DNA of 9,160 nt from Caulobacteraceae bacterium (GCA_013815405.1 JACDGF010000058.1:1-9160), one strand, 5' to 3'; shown: positions 1-6,550, counted from the stretch's first letter. Numbers and translations: made by a program. The notes: generated from the letters alone by a model not told the origin.

Positions 1-2
1 CC

Positions 3-44
3 CCCCCCCCCTATGATACGGTCGCGACCCCCACGGACCGATGA
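3..44 (+). CDS. Possible 3' end of an upstream gene (partial)
   Basis: The third forward frame is open from the window edge to a TGA at 42-44 and would encode a tail ending in YDTVATPTDR. The stop overlaps an ATG at 41-43, and the same ATGA arrangement recurs at several junctions further along this strand. The first residues come from a run of eleven C, so only about ten codons are informative. Nothing can be said about function. It is called only because the tail reads like ordinary protein and the cluster downstream is tightly packed on the same strand. Confidence 0.3.
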   Translation, partial: PPPYDTVATPTDR

Positions 45-77
45 GGTTACTCGCGGGATGGGGCGATGGAGCGTTGG

Positions 78-99
78 AAGGCGGGCGGCATTCCGCCTT
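78..99. other. Small hairpin in the gap before the first complete gene
   Basis: AAGGCGG at 78-84 is the exact reverse complement of CCGCCTT at 93-99, with an 8-nt loop. No T-run follows on either strand, so it is not a convincing intrinsic terminator. It lies in the roughly 140 bp between the possible upstream stop and the start at 186. Confidence 0.3.
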
Positions 100-185
100 G
101 CCTGCGATGGAGGTCCAAGTAGCGCCGAGGTATGTTGGCCACCCATGGTCAGTTGCTGCGGTGCGACGAAGGGGACAACCGATCG

Positions 186-449
186 ATGAGCACGCCGAAG
201 GGCTATCAACAAATCACTACGCTGAGCAGTTCCACCTCCCTTACGGTGCCAGCTGCATCAACATCCGCGCTGATTTCGGTTGAGGGCCCGAACGTGCGGT
301 GGCGGGATGATATGACGGCGCCGACCGCGTCTGTCGGAATGCCCATGTATGCTGGCGCGGTCCCGCAATTGTTCACCACCGACCTGAGCGCCCTGAGGTT
401 CATTCATGTTGCCACTGGCGCGATTCTCAATGTTTCCTACTATTCATGA
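186..449 (+). CDS. Small phage tail-type protein, 87 aa
   Basis: The ATG at 186 starts MSTPKGYQQITTL and is preceded by a Shine-Dalgarno-like AAGGGG around 169-174. An in-frame start at 132 would only add an arginine-rich leader with no domain character, so I prefer 186. The protein is short, rich in Ser, Thr and Val, and has no signal peptide or membrane segment. The sequence VRWRDD followed by TASVGMP and a C-terminal LNVSYYS matches my memory of a family of small beta-sandwich proteins encoded among phage or prophage tail genes of alphaproteobacteria. Its exact role in a virion is unknown. Its TGA (447-449) overlaps an ATG at 446-448, but the better start for the next gene is at 461. This suggests coupled translation with the exported proteins downstream. 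Confidence 0.75.
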   Translation: MSTPKGYQQITTLSSSTSLTVPAASTSALISVEGPNVRWRDDMTAPTASVGMPMYAGAVPQLFTTDLSALRFIHVATGAILNVSYYS

Positions 450-460
450 GGGCAACCGCC

Positions 461-901
461 ATGAAAACGAAGGGTATTCTCGCGGCTGTCATCACGCTGT
501 CGGCCCACGGAGCGATGGCGGCCCAGCCTGTCTCCGAGCAGGACAGCCTCGGCAACGATGCTACCGACACGACACTTCACGCGGTGCGAACCGCCCCTTC
601 TCCAGCCACCTCGACGAACGCGTCGACGATAGTGAATGTGGGCAATATTTCGACGTTTCAGAATTTGCTTCCCGCTAATTCGGCGCGCAAGGGTTGTACG
701 ATCCAGAACCCGCCCGATGCTACCGAGACGCTCTATGTCAACGTCGCCGAAGTCACTACTTCCGCAACACCGGCACACTCCTATCAACTGACCCCCGGCG
801 GCGTCTTCAGTTGCATTCAGGGGGGTATCGTCATCACTGACCGGATCAACGTAAGCGCCGCCACCACGGGGCACGCCTTCGTCTCGACGAGCCAGCCATG
901 A
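461..901 (+). CDS. Exported phage-associated hypothetical protein, 146 aa
   Basis: The start at 461 gives MKTKGILAAVITLSAHGAMA, a clear Sec signal peptide with predicted cleavage after Ala20. A GAGGG at 448-452 sits 8 nt upstream. An ATG at 446 in the same frame would put five residues before the signal peptide and is less likely. The mature part is Thr/Ser/Ala-rich at first. It then carries a compact domain at about residues 65-146 with the pattern RKGCTIQNPP, YQLTPGG, FSC and a closing INVSAATTGHAF. This resembles small cupin-like or beta-sandwich proteins I associate with phage tail regions. Two Cys in the mature domain (one in GCTIQN, one in FSC) could form a disulfide, which fits export. 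Its TGA overlaps the next ATG (898-901, ATGA), a sign of translational coupling. The function is not known. Confidence 0.75.
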   Translation: MKTKGILAAVITLSAHGAMAAQPVSEQDSLGNDATDTTLHAVRTAPSPATSTNASTIVNVGNISTFQNLLPANSARKGCTIQNPPDATETLYVNVAEVTTSATPAHSYQLTPGGVFSCIQGGIVITDRINVSAATTGHAFVSTSQP

Positions 902-1302
902 GGTTGATCCTTCCCTTCCTCGCGGTCGTCTGGTCGAGTTCGGCGGGGGCCCAATCCCTGTCCGGCATGGGACCCGCTCCCAATGTCGCCTTCACGTTCG
1001 CGACCTCCGGCCTGCTTGGCGCGAACGAGCAGCTTCCGGGCATAAGCTGGACCTCACCGGTCACGCTCAGCCGGAACCTGTCCACCGGCACCTGCACGAC
1101 AGCCGCCATGGCGGACACGAAGATTACGGTCTTCAACGGCGGAACGCCGATCGCGACCGTGGATTATCAACCCGGCAATCCGCTCCCGGTGATCGACATC
1201 ATCTCCGCGCCGCTGGGCGCGGGCGCGTTCGTCTACGCCGTCGCGCCCTCCACGCAGGATGCGAGCCTCGCGGGCGTTTCGTTCACGCTGGGTGGACGTT
1301 AG
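898..1302 (+). CDS. Exported hypothetical protein in tail-like operon, 134 aa
   Basis: The start at 898 is fixed by the ATGA overlap with the preceding stop and by the signal peptide it creates, MRLILPFLAVVWSSSAGA with cleavage before the Gln-Ser that follows. The mature protein of about 115 residues is beta-rich and polar, with NVAFTFATSG near its start, a mid-part IATVDYQPG and a C-terminal SLAGVSFTLGG. It has no catalytic motif and no membrane segment. I do not recognise a named family. Its size, composition and position point to a small structural or ligand-binding beta-sandwich protein made together with its neighbours. It ends with TAG at 1300-1302, 7 bp before the next start. Confidence 0.7.
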   Translation: MRLILPFLAVVWSSSAGAQSLSGMGPAPNVAFTFATSGLLGANEQLPGISWTSPVTLSRNLSTGTCTTAAMADTKITVFNGGTPIATVDYQPGNPLPVIDIISAPLGAGAFVYAVAPSTQDASLAGVSFTLGGR

Positions 1303-1309
1303 CCAAGCC

Positions 1310-3091
1310 ATGTTCCGGCCGCTCATCCCCGCCGCCCTTTGGTGGACCTTGGCGGTCCCCGCGGTCGCCGCTGTCGGCACTCCCGTCCTTTTGGGGACGA
1401 ACAGCGCCACCACGGGGACCACAGTCACCATATCGACGGCGGCCGCGGTTCCCACGGGGGACTTCATCCTCATTGCCTCGGGCTCGGAGGGGGATGGGCA
1501 ACTAAACGCTTGCACGGACAACGGCTCGCCCCCCAACGCCTATACGATCGGCGCCCATGTCTCGCCCGCGGGCGGCGAGGCCAATCTGGCGTGGACCGCC
1601 ATGCCGATCACCCTCCCGCTTGCATCGGGCGCCTCGATCATGTGCACCTGGACCGGTGGTACGTTCCTTCATCTGCTCGGCGCCGTGGCCATACCGGGCG
1701 CTTCGGCTATCGACCATGAAGCCGGCGTGACCAAGGGAAGCTCCAAAAATCCAACCGGTACGTCGGGGGTCATGCTCAACCCCACCGACGAACTCGCCTT
1801 CTTCGAGCTCCTGGGCGTCAATGAAGGTGGGGATACCGGCTACATCGACGATGTGCTGATCAATCCCGACTTCGCCTTTACCAGCACATCATCCACCCTC
1901 CGCCTGGGGCACGAAGTCCCGCCCAGCCGCGCCCCCGCCCTCTATGGGCCGCAGTTCGGCGTCTCGCGGAAGTGGGGGACCAAGGCGATCGTCTTTATGA
2001 GTCCACCAGTCGCGCAGCCGACGCGACGGATCAGCTACGCGTCGACGGGCAGTCTTTCCGCCGCGCCGCAGTACAACAACCCGATAACCTGGGGTTACCA
2101 ATTTCCTACTACCACCGGTGCTTATCTGCAAACCGTTCAAGATCTTCCTGCTGGAATATTTAGAATAGGCATGAACACGCTTGAGAAGAGCCCTGGTTTT
2201 TATTCTGCAACTGTAGGAACTATTCGCGATAAGAATGCAAAAATCATTGCGAATATAAAGAACCGGGTTGAAGCCGATAAAATATCAGTGCCGCCAACAG
2301 ATCAAACAACATACACGAATCTATTGAACCCTTTTTTCACCACCTTCGCATCTGATATTGGACTTGTCACCGTCGAAAACGAACAGGATGGCCCGAACGA
2401 TTATAGAGAGCACGGCTCATGCAGCTCTGATAGTACGCTCTGCCCCATGGTCGCCTTGGACACGACAGATGACTACATAAGACAGCTGGGCTGGGCGGTG
2501 TTGGCCGCCCACGCTTACGGCCTGAAGGTCGCCAATGGCGGATTCAGTTCGTCTGGCGTCGACCTTTGGTACTGGTTCTATCTTTATAACGGCGGCCAGC
2601 AGTATGCAGCGGATCAGTACGCCTTGACAGCGTTTTCCGGGAGCAACGATGAGGGAGCCAAGGCTTCCGATCTTCCGACGGCTCAGGACCCCTCCCGGCA
2701 AATTTTCGGGAGCAACATACCGGCTTACCTGCATATGCTGCAGATCACCGACATGGTGCCACGGATAAAAGGCACGGGAGCTGATTACGTCTCGGTGCAT
2801 TCGCTCAATCGCGGACCCTACCCAGGACCGAAATACAAGGCGCTTCAGGCGATCATTCAGGCGTCGGGCTTGCCGCCGGTGTCGGACGCGGTTGGCATCA
2901 AGAGTAATGACGCCCCGACGACCGAAGGCGTGGTCGGGATCGGGCCGACGTTCGGCATGACGGTCACCTCCTGGTTCGGCGCGCCCGAACGGGACGACAT
3001 GAGCGACCACGCCTATCCGATAGCCAAGGACGACGGCACGCTCAACGCCTTCGGCAAGATCTACCAAGCGATCATCGCGACATATCCATGA
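1310..3091 (+). CDS. Exported two-part protein with glycoside-hydrolase-like C-terminus, 593 aa
   Basis: The ATG at 1310 gives a signal peptide, MFRPLIPAALWWTLAVPAVAA; an upstream in-frame ATG at 1259 would bury it. Residues about 25-240 form a Thr/Gly/Ala-rich beta region (NSATTGTTVTI, AVPTGDFILIASG) like those in phage tail proteins. Residues about 280-593 look like a TIM-barrel glycosidase of the clan A type. VTVENEQDG places Glu358 after Asn357, where the acid/base Glu of such enzymes sits. YVSVHSLN contains His497, and a late strand ends VTSWFGAPERDD before a DDGTLNAFGKIYQAI helix. The second catalytic Glu is uncertain: the expected strand reads KSNDAPTTEG, offering Asp534 or Glu539. Bases 2101-2340 are about 40% G+C, well below the rest of the gene. 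The TGA overlaps the next ATG at 3088-3091. I infer a secreted or virion-borne glycan-active or glycan-binding protein; the substrate is unknown. Confidence 0.75.
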   Translation: MFRPLIPAALWWTLAVPAVAAVGTPVLLGTNSATTGTTVTISTAAAVPTGDFILIASGSEGDGQLNACTDNGSPPNAYTIGAHVSPAGGEANLAWTAMPITLPLASGASIMCTWTGGTFLHLLGAVAIPGASAIDHEAGVTKGSSKNPTGTSGVMLNPTDELAFFELLGVNEGGDTGYIDDVLINPDFAFTSTSSTLRLGHEVPPSRAPALYGPQFGVSRKWGTKAIVFMSPPVAQPTRRISYASTGSLSAAPQYNNPITWGYQFPTTTGAYLQTVQDLPAGIFRIGMNTLEKSPGFYSATVGTIRDKNAKIIANIKNRVEADKISVPPTDQTTYTNLLNPFFTTFASDIGLVTVENEQDGPNDYREHGSCSSDSTLCPMVALDTTDDYIRQLGWAVLAAHAYGLKVANGGFSSSGVDLWYWFYLYNGGQQYAADQYALTAFSGSNDEGAKASDLPTAQDPSRQIFGSNIPAYLHMLQITDMVPRIKGTGADYVSVHSLNRGPYPGPKYKALQAIIQASGLPPVSDAVGIKSNDAPTTEGVVGIGPTFGMTVTSWFGAPERDDMSDHAYPIAKDDGTLNAFGKIYQAIIATYP

Positions 3092-4203
3092 TCATGCGCC
3101 AAGCTGTCGGACTTCCCTTCATTCTGGTCGCTGTAGGCGCCGCTCACGCGCAGAGCGTGATTCCGAGCGGTGCGGTTGGACCCGCTTCGGGCGACCTCGC
3201 CGGAACCTATCCCGCGCCGGTTATCGCCAACGGCGTGGTGACGACGGCCAAGCTGGCGCCGATCGCCGCCAATTCGGTCCTCTCTAACTGGACGAGTGTG
3301 ACCGCCAATGTCTCGGCCAACACCTGGCCTTCCTGCAGTTCGGCCGGCAAGGCGCTGAAATATCAGAGCGGCGTCGGGCTGGGGTGTGCCAACTTTCTCG
3401 GCTCCAACACCTTCACCGCGACCCAGACCATCAATCCCCAGGCCGAAACCTCGGGGCTGATCGTCAGCGGCGGCTCAATCACGACGACGAGCGCGATTCC
3501 CGGAATAAGCGTCGCGGGCACGATCAACACGAGCGGCACCGTGGACGGCGCCGGCCTGCTGATCGCCATCGCGGATAAGGCTCATGGCCCGGCCAGCTAT
3601 CTGATCGACGTCTATGGCGGGCCGATGGGCGCGACGCCCGAAATGAGTCTGGGGCCCACGGGCAATCTCAACATCAACGGCAGCTTGGTCCTGGGAAGAG
3701 ACACGACCACGACAGCCCCGCCTGTCAAGTCAGTCGAAGGGACGAGCATCGCCAGCGGCACGCCCGACCTGATCGGCGGAGGACTCAACCTCCAAGGTGG
3801 CCAGGGGACCGGCGGCGGCGCGGGCGGCGTGGTCAAACTCCAGACGGCGCCGCCCGGCACTTCGGGCGGAATGACCCCTAACCTCGAAGTGACTTGGCTA
3901 AGCGGCGACGCCAGCACACACCACGCCTTTGGCGGGAGCGTCCCTACAATCTCGAGTTGTGGAACGGTCAGCCTCGAAAGCCACTCCTCCGATTCCGCCG
4001 GGCAAGTGAACATCTCGGGAGGGCCCGCCAGTTGTGCGATCACCTTCGCGATCGCCTATACCACCTGGAATCACCGCCTTGCGACCGCCCAGAGCGGGTT
4101 GCCGGTCGGCTACAACTACGGCCTCACAGCCCTCAACATCACGGCCACGACCGCCGCACCGGCCCTGTCGGGGAAGATCGACTACATCTGCGAGGGCATA
4201 TGA
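3088..4203 (+). CDS. Exported phage tail-fibre-like protein, 371 aa
   Basis: The start at 3088 forms an ATGA overlap with the preceding stop; a second ATG two codons later is possible. A signal peptide (FILVAVGAAHA) ends near Ala21. Residues 35-44 read GDLAGTYPAP, followed by a VVTTAKLAP segment. This is the widespread module with GDLSGTYPNP-type sequence found at the start of phage tail fibres and related surface proteins. Next come SNTFTATQTI, also common in fibre proteins, a Thr/Ser/Gly-rich shaft, and a glycine-rich run at about 230-260. The C-terminal domain at about 290-371 begins CGTVSLES and ends KIDYICEGI with paired Cys, which would suit a disulfide-containing beta tip. No enzyme motif is seen. 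It is probably an elongated fibre or adhesin with a recognition tip. The signal peptide is the unusual part for a virion protein. Confidence 0.75.
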   Translation: MIMRQAVGLPFILVAVGAAHAQSVIPSGAVGPASGDLAGTYPAPVIANGVVTTAKLAPIAANSVLSNWTSVTANVSANTWPSCSSAGKALKYQSGVGLGCANFLGSNTFTATQTINPQAETSGLIVSGGSITTTSAIPGISVAGTINTSGTVDGAGLLIAIADKAHGPASYLIDVYGGPMGATPEMSLGPTGNLNINGSLVLGRDTTTTAPPVKSVEGTSIASGTPDLIGGGLNLQGGQGTGGGAGGVVKLQTAPPGTSGGMTPNLEVTWLSGDASTHHAFGGSVPTISSCGTVSLESHSSDSAGQVNISGGPASCAITFAIAYTTWNHRLATAQSGLPVGYNYGLTALNITATTAAPALSGKIDYICEGI

Positions 4204-4263
4204 CCCGACTAGCCCGGCGCCGAGTGCCAGGCTGCCGACGATGCTTGACGCGAGGCTCGACCG

Positions 4264-4290
4264 CACCGCGGCCGCCCGGCGGCCGCGGTG
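4264..4290. other. Perfect 12-bp GC hairpin between tail-like operon and adhesin gene
   Basis: CACCGCGGCCGC at 4264-4275 is the exact reverse complement of GCGGCCGCGGTG at 4279-4290, with a 3-nt loop. Each arm holds an 8-bp palindrome GCGGCCGC. On the plus strand it is followed by ACAAAA, not a T-run, so it is not a canonical intrinsic terminator. It ends 5 nt before the Shine-Dalgarno AAGGGA of the adhesin gene. It may stall or stabilise the transcript, or influence ribosome access to that gene. Confidence 0.7.
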
Positions 4291-4309
4291 ACAAAAGGGA
4301 GTGACGTCG

Positions 4310-5944
4310 ATGAAGGTGATTCACTGGATAAATTCCGCGGGCGGCGACTTCGACGACGGCGCCGACTGGAGCGGCGGCGCGGTTCCGACCGCGCGAAACC
4401 GCGCGGTCATTGACGCGCCGGGAACCTACACGGTCACCCTGTCGTCGCGCGAATCCGTGCGGTCTTTGGCCCTAAATGCCCCGGGCTCCACCCTCTTGCT
4501 CGAGGACGGCGCCATGCTATCCCTGGGGCGGGGCTTGACCCTGAAGGGCGGCGGCTTGACTCTCAACTTTGGCGCGACGATCAGCGGTGGAACCCTTCTA
4601 GCAAAGAAAGGAAAATTCGACTGGCGGGGAGGCACTCTGGATGCTGTAACCTATGATGGCCCCCTGAATCTGAGGCATCACCGATCCGACGTCCATATCG
4701 GCGTTGACGGTATAGTGCTTAGGGGTGCCGACGGGACAGGCCCAGGCACCGTTAATATTTCCAGAAATGGTTTTCTTCATTTTGATGGTAGTCAAACCGT
4801 CGACGATGCCACAATAAACATAAGTAATTCTACCGTGGATTTCGGGTCCGGCACACCAGACACGACAGTGACATTGGGAAGTCAACTTGCTATTAATCAT
4901 CTTGGCGGTATTTCCCTTATTTTTGGCATCAAAGTTACAAACGACGGTTATATTAATGCTGAGGCAAAGTCTAGAAAGTCTGAACTCGGAATTTTTACGA
5001 ACGAATTTACCAATAGTGGTGTAATTGTGGTTTCTAACGGGGATTTTGCGAAAATCCAGCCGACAACGTTCACCAACTTGGTCAACGGAACATTGACGGG
5101 CGGGAGTTATGAAGTCGACGAAAATTCATCCTTGGAGCTAAACGGAAACAGCGCAGTGACCAGCGATAACGCTGTCATTACCTTGGCCGGGCCAGGTTCG
5201 GCCATGAAGAGTCGAACCGCCTCCTCGCATGAAGTCTCCATCGAATCGACGCTAACGACGATCGGCTCGGGCGGAACCCTGAGTCTGCTCGCCGGCCGAG
5301 ACTGGACCTCGACCTTGGCGATGACCAATTCGGGAACGCTCGTCCTGGGGGGAGGGACTTTCGCGTCCGCGGCGTTGACCAACGACGGGCTCATCCGAGG
5401 GAGAGGCGTGATAGCCGTGGCCATCATCGATGATGGAACGATCAAGGCGGTGAACGGGACATTGGAACTCACCCGATCGACCAGCGGCGCCGGCGCGTTG
5501 GAGGTGAACCCGGGCGGGGTTCTCCAGGTGGACGCGGCGGCGGCGGCGTCCCTGACCGCGACCTTCAACGGCGTGGGCGGCAATCTGAAGCTGGGCGACG
5601 CCGCCGACTTCGCCGCGACCATCGCCGGCTTCGCGGCGGGCGATACGATCGACCTGCTGGGCCAGGCGGCCACCAGCGCCACGCTCCAGGCCGGCGACCA
5701 GCTGGTGGTGAAGAACGGGAGCCAGACGGTCGCCACCCTGCAACTTTCCGGCGACTACACCGGCGATGGCTTCGCCGTGGCCTCCGACGGCCATGGCGGT
5801 TCGAACATCACCGTCACCGCCGGCCTGCTCGCCCAGGCGATGGCGTCCATAGCCCCGGCGGCGGCCGCACAAATCGGCCACAGCCCCGAAACCTGGCGGC
5901 CCCACGCCGCGATGCTCGCGGGCCCGCGCGCGATGACGGCGTAG
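4310..5944 (+). CDS. Beta-strand-repeat adhesin-like protein, 544 aa
   Basis: The ATG at 4310 follows AAGGGAG (4295-4301) at good spacing; an in-frame GTG at 4301 lies inside that ribosome site and is less likely. The protein has no signal peptide. Residues 1-60 carry a module seen in large bacterial surface proteins: Trp6 and Trp20 in a GGDFDDGADWSGGAVP context, then GTYTVTL. A long stretch of short beta repeats follows (GGTL, SGTLVLGGG, NDGLIRGRG), suggesting a beta-helix. Residues about 418-505 form a C-terminal module with FNGVGGNLKLG, GFAAGDTIDLLG and a DGHGGSNITV ending, recurrent at the C-termini of proteobacterial secreted repeat proteins. Export by a type I system or carriage on a phage tail would both explain the missing signal peptide. 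Bases 4741-5040 are about 41% G+C against much higher flanks. It is probably a surface or virion adhesin; the ligand is unknown. Confidence 0.75.
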   Translation: MKVIHWINSAGGDFDDGADWSGGAVPTARNRAVIDAPGTYTVTLSSRESVRSLALNAPGSTLLLEDGAMLSLGRGLTLKGGGLTLNFGATISGGTLLAKKGKFDWRGGTLDAVTYDGPLNLRHHRSDVHIGVDGIVLRGADGTGPGTVNISRNGFLHFDGSQTVDDATINISNSTVDFGSGTPDTTVTLGSQLAINHLGGISLIFGIKVTNDGYINAEAKSRKSELGIFTNEFTNSGVIVVSNGDFAKIQPTTFTNLVNGTLTGGSYEVDENSSLELNGNSAVTSDNAVITLAGPGSAMKSRTASSHEVSIESTLTTIGSGGTLSLLAGRDWTSTLAMTNSGTLVLGGGTFASAALTNDGLIRGRGVIAVAIIDDGTIKAVNGTLELTRSTSGAGALEVNPGGVLQVDAAAAASLTATFNGVGGNLKLGDAADFAATIAGFAAGDTIDLLGQAATSATLQAGDQLVVKNGSQTVATLQLSGDYTGDGFAVASDGHGGSNITVTAGLLAQAMASIAPAAAAQIGHSPETWRPHAAMLAGPRAMTA

Positions 5945-6035
5945 AAACCGCGGGCGCGAGCGCGCGATCGGCTCCTCCGAATCCCGCCCGCCCCGGCTCG
6001 AGATCGCCTCACGATCATCCTTGCCGTCAAGGCTC

Positions 6036-6175
6036 CCGGATTCCCACATCTCGCTCGCGGTCACCCTCCCTCCCCCGTGAAGAACGGGGGGAGAGGGCTT
6101 GATAAGGATCGACGTCGGAGTTGAACAAGCAACCCGTTATGACGCGGTAAGACTACCGGATGCACACATCTCACT
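6036..6175. repeat. Imperfect 20-bp direct repeat bracketing a hairpin
   Basis: CCGGATTCCCACATCTCGCT at 6036-6055 and CCGGATGCACACATCTCACT at 6156-6175 agree at 17 of 20 positions and start exactly 120 bp apart. The C-rich/G-rich hairpin at 6064-6097 lies between them, and the large palindromic element begins 20 bp after the second copy. This may mark units of a repeated intergenic element. Confidence 0.5.
6064..6097. repeat. C-rich/G-rich imperfect hairpin
   Basis: A CCCTCCCTCCCCCGT arm (6064-6078) faces ACGGGGGGAGAGGG (6084-6097) across a 5-nt loop. The inner seven base pairs are exact and the outer part pairs with small bulges. It is followed by CTTGAT rather than a T-run. It could slow transcription past the adhesin gene, or be one part of a repeated intergenic element. 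It is 120 bp from the last stop codon, which is far for a terminator. Confidence 0.5.
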
Positions 6176-6194
6176 TGGGAAGGCGCGCAAAATG

Positions 6195-6349
6195 TCCTTC
6201 TCCCCCTGCGGGAGAAGGTGTCGCCGGAGGCGACGGATGAGGGGTCGCGAGGCGGTTGCCGGTAGGCGTCAAGAGCTTAACCGGAAATGCTACGCGACCC
6301 CTCATCCGACCCCCTTCGGGGGCCACCTTCTCCCGCAAGGGGAGAAGGA
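6195..6349. repeat. Large palindromic intergenic repeat (MITE/REP-like), about 155 bp
   Basis: The left arm (6195-6249) and right arm (6293-6349) are inverted copies. The outer block TCCTTCTCCCC-TGCGGGAGAAGGTG matches its partner with one mismatch, and the inner block CGGATGAGGGGTCGCG matches exactly. Between these blocks each arm has its own small hairpin of different sequence, TCGCC-GGA-GGCGA on the left and CCCCC-TTC-GGGGG on the right. Each outer block is also a hairpin by itself (CCTTCTCCC with GGGAGAAGG). The 43-bp centre includes CGGTT and AACCG, which can pair. I recall very similar sequences scattered between genes in Caulobacteraceae and some Rhizobiales. No transposase is present, so any movement would need enzymes supplied elsewhere. 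Confidence 0.8.
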
Positions 6350-6550
6350 TCGCGCGCGTAGTCCCCCAAGCCGCTGAATTCCAAGCACGTTTTCCGTCGT
6401 GTGAATCCGGTGGCCCCGGAGGGGGAAGAGAAACGCGTTGTTAGCCCGAACGCCTCGCCGTGGGCCTCGACGCTGGCGAACTTGCCCGTTTGCTTGGCGT
6501 CGGATAGACGTCCTCGGTCACGACTTGGCCCTGATCTTAAGGGATGGCCG

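Larger units (their letters stand above)
5945..6550. other. Non-coding stretch of about 600 bp with repeats
   Basis: No convincing gene lies here. Open frames of 60-140 codons run through palindromic sequence and lack domain character. The stretch holds an imperfect direct repeat, a C-rich/G-rich hairpin and a large palindromic element, listed separately. It separates the accessory tail-like cluster from genes of ordinary chromosomal type. The last 150 bp before 6551 presumably contain the promoter of the TPR/aspartic-protease gene, but I cannot point to a convincing -35/-10 pair. Confidence 0.7.

Noticed and set aside
41..283. 80-codon forward frame starting with an ATGA overlap at 41-44
   Set aside because: It runs 98 bp into the well-supported 87-aa gene, has no recognisable domain, and is rich in Arg, Gly and His as expected of a shadow frame. 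The ATGA makes it slightly tempting, but the overlap is too long.
846..1136. 96-codon minus-strand frame with a hydrophobic start
   Set aside because: It lies wholly antisense to two genes with clear signal peptides and turns into an Arg-rich shadow at its end.
4264..4290. Intrinsic terminator after the fibre-like gene
   Set aside because: The stem is perfect, but ACAAAA follows instead of a T-run on the plus strand, so I list it only as a hairpin.
4598..4900. 100-codon minus-strand frame in the low-G+C block of the adhesin gene
   Set aside because: Low G+C makes chance frames less telling, but the forward frame is continuous and repeat-like throughout and this one has no family character.
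5252..6064. 270-codon minus-strand frame across the adhesin gene end
   Set aside because: Arg/Gly-rich shadow of a G+C-rich coding region, with no domain and no sensible start.
6099..6377. Forward frames of 60-92 codons through the palindromic element
   Set aside because: They are read through inverted-repeat DNA, giving Arg-rich sequence in either direction; no ribosome site or domain.
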